64,000 nucleotides of DNA from Metapseudomonas boanensis. Lineage in GTDB: Bacteria > Pseudomonadota > Gammaproteobacteria > Pseudomonadales > Pseudomonadaceae. This document shows positions 60,638-64,000 of the stretch, in pieces; positions within the stretch are counted from its first letter, which is position 1; the number at the start of each line of letters is the position of its first letter. A program made the position numbers and the translations under genes. Under the pieces are notes generated by a model. It was given only the letters and a program-made list of their open reading frames with translations, was not told the origin of the DNA and searched no databases. The stretch spans positions 1 through 64,000 of the forward strand of contig NZ_JAGTIS010000006.1 in the NCBI RefSeq assembly GCF_018704125.1, read 5' to 3'.

Positions 60638-61942
60638 ATGCTTTCTCTGCTCGGTTTGTCCATGGTGGTCGTGTTCACCTATCTGATCATGACCAAACGC
60701 CTGTCCCCGGTAGTGGCCCTGACAGTGGTTCCCATCGTCTTCGGAGTTCTTGGCGGCTTCGCCCCCGACCTCGGCAAGTTGATGCTGGACGGCATCAAGA
60801 CCGTGGCTCCATCGGCGGCATTGCTGCTGTTCGCCATTATGTTCTTCGGCATCATGATCGATTCCGGGTTATTCGACCCGCTGATCCGCCGCATTCTGCA
60901 GACCGTCAACGGCAACCCGGTGAAGATCGCCATCGGCACCGCAGTGCTGTCGCTGCTGGTGGCGCTCGATGGTGATGGCACGACCACTTACATGATCACC
61001 GTGGCCGCCATGTGGCCGCTGTACAAGCGCATCGGCATGAACCCGCTGATTCTCGCGTGTCTCGCCATGCTTTCACTCAGCGTCATGAGCGGCATGACCC
61101 CTTGGGGCGGTCCGGCAACTCGCGCCATTGCAGTGCTTGGACTGGACGCCAGCGAGTACTTCATACCCATGGTGCCGACCATGGCCGGCGGCGCACTGTG
61201 GGTGGTGTTCACGGCCTGGATTCTCGGGCGAAAGGAGCTTAAACGCATCGGCAACACTCACCTGAAGACCGGCGGTAATGACTGCTACATCAAGGCCATC
61301 CTGGCCGACAGTCCGCACAAGCGGCCACGGTTGCTGTTACTCAACTTGCTGCTGGTAATTGCATTGATGGCTGCGCTGGTGATCGGCGCGATGAACGCGG
61401 CGGTCCTGTTCATGCTCGGTTTCGTGGTGGCGTTGATGATCAACTACCCGCGCCTGGAGGAGCAGAAGGAGCGCATCCTGTCCCATTCGGGCAATGCCCT
61501 GACTGTGGTGCTACTGGTGTTCGCCGCTGGCGTGTTCGCTGGGATCTTCTCTGGCACCAAGATGGTGGATTCCCTGGCCAACTCCCTGGTAGAGATGATC
61601 CCGACCTCGTGGGGCAGCTTTTTCCCGCTGGTGGTGGCCATCACCAGCATGCCGCTGACCTTCGTGCTGTCCAATGACGCCTACTACTTCGGCATGGTAC
61701 CCATCCTCGCCCAGGCGGCCGCCGCCTACGGTATCGACCCGGTGGAAATCGCCCGTGCGTCCATCCTTGGCCAACCGGTGCACCTGATGAGCCCCCTGGT
61801 AGCTTCGACACTGTTGCTAGTGGGGATGCTGGATCGTGATATCGGCGACTTCCAGAGATTCGCCTGGAAGTGGGCAATGCTGACTTCCTTGGTGATGACT
61901 CTTGTGGCCCTGCTTACTGGCGCCATCAATCTAAGCATTTGA
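60638..61942 (+). CDS. CitMHS-family citrate/tricarboxylate transporter, copy 2
   Basis: The 434-residue paralogue of the transporter at 53083 has the same topology and motifs (LDGDGTTTYMITVAAMWPLY, MTPWGGPATRAIAVLGLDAS, SNDAYYFGMVPILAQAAAAY). It likely supplies TcuA's substrate, replacing the MFS transporter TcuC of Salmonella. Its first 117 bases including leader, and a 242-base block in the 3' third, are near-identical to copy 1. Confidence 0.9.
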   Translation: MLSLLGLSMVVVFTYLIMTKRLSPVVALTVVPIVFGVLGGFAPDLGKLMLDGIKTVAPSAALLLFAIMFFGIMIDSGLFDPLIRRILQTVNGNPVKIAIGTAVLSLLVALDGDGTTTYMITVAAMWPLYKRIGMNPLILACLAMLSLSVMSGMTPWGGPATRAIAVLGLDASEYFIPMVPTMAGGALWVVFTAWILGRKELKRIGNTHLKTGGNDCYIKAILADSPHKRPRLLLLNLLLVIALMAALVIGAMNAAVLFMLGFVVALMINYPRLEEQKERILSHSGNALTVVLLVFAAGVFAGIFSGTKMVDSLANSLVEMIPTSWGSFFPLVVAITSMPLTFVLSNDAYYFGMVPILAQAAAAYGIDPVEIARASILGQPVHLMSPLVASTLLLVGMLDRDIGDFQRFAWKWAMLTSLVMTLVALLTGAINLSI

Positions 61943-61950
61943 CGGTGCGC

Positions 61951-63090
61951 TCATCGAGACAGGCGGATGATCTGTCGCGCCAAGTATGGGCCGACCAGAA
62001 TGACGCCGAACAGGCGCATGGTCTGCATGGCCATCACCAGACCGACATCCGCCTCGGTATCCAGAGCCATGATTGCCATGGAATCCAGCCCTCCCGGGCT
62101 GGTGGCGAGATAAACGGAGAGAAAGTCCTTGCCCAGCAGTTTCGCAATGAAAAGTGCGGACAGGGCGCAAAGAGCAATCAGAGCAAGTGCGCTGAGGAGC
62201 ATGGCGGGAAGCCGGTGGACGACGAAGTCGAAGGTTTCGCGATCGAATCGTAATCCCACGTAGCAACCAAGGGCGCCGTAGGCCAAGCACAACAGCCACT
62301 GTGGCAGGTCGATGATGAATACACCGCCCAATTGCATCACCGCTCCAACCAGTAGCGGAACGAGCAGAGCGCCTGCTGGGAAGCGAGCACCGATCAACAC
62401 ACTGCCGATCAGAACAAGGATAGTGAGGATGCCGTTGGCAGGCACAGCGAAGCCGAGGGAGGCTGTGCCAGCCGGGATCTGGGGGGAAGTAATTTCGCTA
62501 CCGAGGGCGTGGCTGACGACTGCACCTATTAGCACGACGCAGACCACTCGCACGTATTGCATAGTGGCGACCACTCGGGAGTCTGCTCCGTGATCCTCGG
62601 CCATAGCCACCATGGCGGACGCCGCCCCGGGAGACAGGCCCCAGGCCGCTGCGCTACCCGGTAGGTCACCGTAGCGAACGAGGAAAAGCGCCACGAGCAA
62701 GCTCATAACCACCGTTATCGCGGTGGCCAGCAGCATAACAGGCCAATCATGAGCAATGCTGGCAAGCGTTTCGGCACTCAGTGAATGAGCCACCAGCAAG
62801 CCGATGCAACCCTGACCGAACTTGAAAGCGAGCGTTGGTACGCGGATGCGCGCGCCCCGCACGCCAAGTCCAATGGCTACCAGCATGGAGCCGAGGAAGT
62901 CAGCCGCTGGCATTCCGATCAGTCGCAGCACTTGACCTGCGATTACCGCAAGAACGAGCAGAAGCAGCCACTGCCGCATAAGGGCAAAGGAGTCGAGAGA
63001 GTGGCGGGTAGGCAAGGCGATTCTCCGTACGCGCTGTGGGGCAGGGTGTGTCCAACGCGCATCGGCAGTATTCTGGTGCTGATTCATCAA
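61951..63090 (-). CDS. AbrB-family integral membrane protein
   Basis: The 379-residue protein has about ten helices and two internal repeats of the AbrB-type membrane domain (GMPAADFLGSMLVAIGLG, LPGSAAAWGLSPGAASAMVAMAEDHGAD, ATSPGGLDSMAIMALDTEADVGLVMAMQ). Older names call such proteins ammonia monooxygenases or regulators, without support. Convergent with the CitMHS gene and divergent from a LysR gene that may regulate it; a role in transport of the island's acids is possible. Confidence 0.8.
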   Translation of the reverse strand: MMNQHQNTADARWTHPAPQRVRRIALPTRHSLDSFALMRQWLLLLVLAVIAGQVLRLIGMPAADFLGSMLVAIGLGVRGARIRVPTLAFKFGQGCIGLLVAHSLSAETLASIAHDWPVMLLATAITVVMSLLVALFLVRYGDLPGSAAAWGLSPGAASAMVAMAEDHGADSRVVATMQYVRVVCVVLIGAVVSHALGSEITSPQIPAGTASLGFAVPANGILTILVLIGSVLIGARFPAGALLVPLLVGAVMQLGGVFIIDLPQWLLCLAYGALGCYVGLRFDRETFDFVVHRLPAMLLSALALIALCALSALFIAKLLGKDFLSVYLATSPGGLDSMAIMALDTEADVGLVMAMQTMRLFGVILVGPYLARQIIRLSR

Positions 63091-63114
63091 GTCTATTTTC
63101 TAATTGTGAAGAAC

Positions 63115-63133
63115 CGATAATTAAGAGTTATCG
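63115..63133. promoter_or_regulatory. LysR operator candidate
   Basis: CGATAA (63115-63120), TTAAGAG, TTATCG (63128-63133) is a perfect inverted repeat immediately upstream of the LysR start, with ATAA...TTAT arms of LTTR-box type, in a 46-bp divergent spacer. Confidence 0.5.
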
Positions 63134-63136
63134 ATT

Positions 63137-64000
63137 ATGGATCTGCGTGACCTTGCCTATTTCGAGACCATTGCTGAGCTAGGCCACCTAGGCCGCGCTG
63201 CGGAGCGCCTGTGTCGTAGCCAACCTGCGTTAACCAAGAGCATTCAACGCCTGGAGGAATCCCTTGGAGCCAGCTTGTTCCAGCGTGATGGCCGACGCAT
63301 CAAGCTGACCCCAGCGGGGCATTTGCTCTTGGAGCGAAGCCGTCAGCTACGGCACAGCGTTGATGAGACGCGCCGTGAGGTACGCGACTTTGCCAATGGT
63401 TTGGTAGGAAATATTCGACTGGGCTGTGCAGTCTCTATGGCCGAATACCTGCTGCCACAGCTCACGGCGACGCTGCTGAGCCTCGCTCCCAATGTGACAT
63501 TGACACTTACGGTTGGGATGGACGATGTGCTTCGCGAGGGTCTGTTGCAGGGAAATCTGGACTTGGTCATCAGCCCCTACGTCGACAAGGTAGAGGGACT
63601 GGAGACCCACGCTCTGCTGGAAGATCAAGCCGTGGTTGTGGCACGCCGCGATCATCCGCTTTTCAGCGGGCCAATCAGCCAGCGCGATCTGTGCCGTTAC
63701 CGCTGGGTGCTGCCGCCTCTCTCAGCCAGTGCGCGCAAGTGGATTGATAATGCCTTCATCAGCCGGCAACTGCCGACACCCATGGTGCAGGTGGAAAGCA
63801 CGTCGATTTCCTTGATGCCACGTTTGATTGCCCGTACTGACTTACTCAGCTTCATTGCGCGTGAACACCTGTTAGGTGGAAAGGCGGAGGCCAGTCTGCG
63901 GGAAATACCCTTGGCGGAAACCACCATGACGCGGGTAATCGGGGCGAGCTATCGCTCTGAGGGTTACAAGTCGCCGGCGACGGCAACTCTCCTGGAAATT
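63137..64000 (+). CDS. LysR-family regulator (partial, runs off the window)
   Basis: The frame starts at an ATG at 63137 and is open to the window end (288 codons seen). It has HTH LGRAAERLCRSQPALTKSIQRL and a substrate-binding domain after about 90. It is divergent from the AbrB-family gene and probably regulates it. The C-terminal end lies beyond the window. Confidence 0.9.
   Translation, partial: MDLRDLAYFETIAELGHLGRAAERLCRSQPALTKSIQRLEESLGASLFQRDGRRIKLTPAGHLLLERSRQLRHSVDETRREVRDFANGLVGNIRLGCAVSMAEYLLPQLTATLLSLAPNVTLTLTVGMDDVLREGLLQGNLDLVISPYVDKVEGLETHALLEDQAVVVARRDHPLFSGPISQRDLCRYRWVLPPLSASARKWIDNAFISRQLPTPMVQVESTSISLMPRLIARTDLLSFIAREHLLGGKAEASLREIPLAETTMTRVIGASYRSEGYKSPATATLLEI

Noticed and set aside
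1-64000. CRISPR arrays, tRNA or rRNA genes
   Set aside because: No regular spacer-repeat arrangement and no tRNA or rRNA signatures were seen on reading.

Overview
The window is high-GC Gammaproteobacterial chromosome, most likely Pseudomonas. Reasons: the sdaA-gcvT pair (serine dehydratase and glycine cleavage T protein) is a known Pseudomonas arrangement, 'taggagcgagcttgctcgcg' REP elements recur, an OprD-family porin is present, LysR regulators abound, and Shine-Dalgarno sites are strong. The species cannot be fixed from sequence alone.

Layout. (1) 0-2.5 kb: C1/lipoate metabolism (end of sdaA, gcvT, lipA) with REP and hairpin repeats between genes. (2) 2.6-6.4 kb: an unlisted 43-residue lysine-rich protein on the minus strand, then a three-gene Ser/Thr signalling unit (PP2C phosphatase, membrane Hanks-type kinase with periplasmic repeats, double-FHA protein). 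(3) 6.4-14.8 kb: redox and detoxification genes: divergent MdaB-like quinone reductase and YgiN-like monooxygenase, alpha/beta hydrolase, two carboxymuconolactone-decarboxylase-fold proteins, SDR, Atm1-type ABC exporter, YeeE/YedE sulfur transporter, and a LysR divergent from an AhpD-like plus cupin pair. (4) 14.9-20 kb: a P1B ATPase with a C-terminal hemerythrin-like domain and several small hypothetical or membrane proteins. (5) 20-25 kb: a minus-strand heme-copper oxidase operon whose subunit II carries two tandem cytochrome c domains and which encodes two consecutive subunit III proteins. (6) 25-36.7 kb: housekeeping and amino-acid genes (aldo/keto reductase, diaminopropionate ammonia-lyase, M20 amidohydrolase with a divergent Lrp, isochorismatase, Rrf2 regulator divergent from an NDH-2-like enzyme, PolB, two GNATs). 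(7) 37-44.3 kb: a membrane acyltransferase-like protein behind a striking palindrome, and a winged-helix/TPR regulator divergent from an NmrA-like protein, cupin, HlyD and DHA2 efflux set.

(8) 44.3-50.7 kb is an accessory scrapyard around an orphan type VI effector. It holds a broken GST gene, a PAAR-Tle1 lipase effector with an overlapping DUF2931 lipoprotein (probable immunity protein), the 3' end of an IS1182-type transposase, a decapitated glyoxalase gene, an amidase, a GntR C-terminal fragment, an IS110-like N-terminal fragment, and the 5' end of an IS1182-type transposase.

(9) 50.7-64 kb is a coherent tricarboxylate catabolic island: LysR, a PrpF/GalD-type isomerase, a CitMHS transporter, an OprD-family porin, TerC, a TcuR-like LysR, TcuA, TcuB, a second CitMHS transporter, an AbrB-type membrane protein and a divergent LysR. 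The inferred job is uptake of tricarballylate or aconitate across both membranes (porin, then CitMHS), oxidation of tricarballylate to cis-aconitate (TcuA, with TcuB taking the electrons) and isomerisation of aconitate or a similar acid by the PrpF-like enzyme, feeding the TCA cycle. The two CitMHS genes share two near-identical tracts in a more diverged background, which suggests gene conversion.
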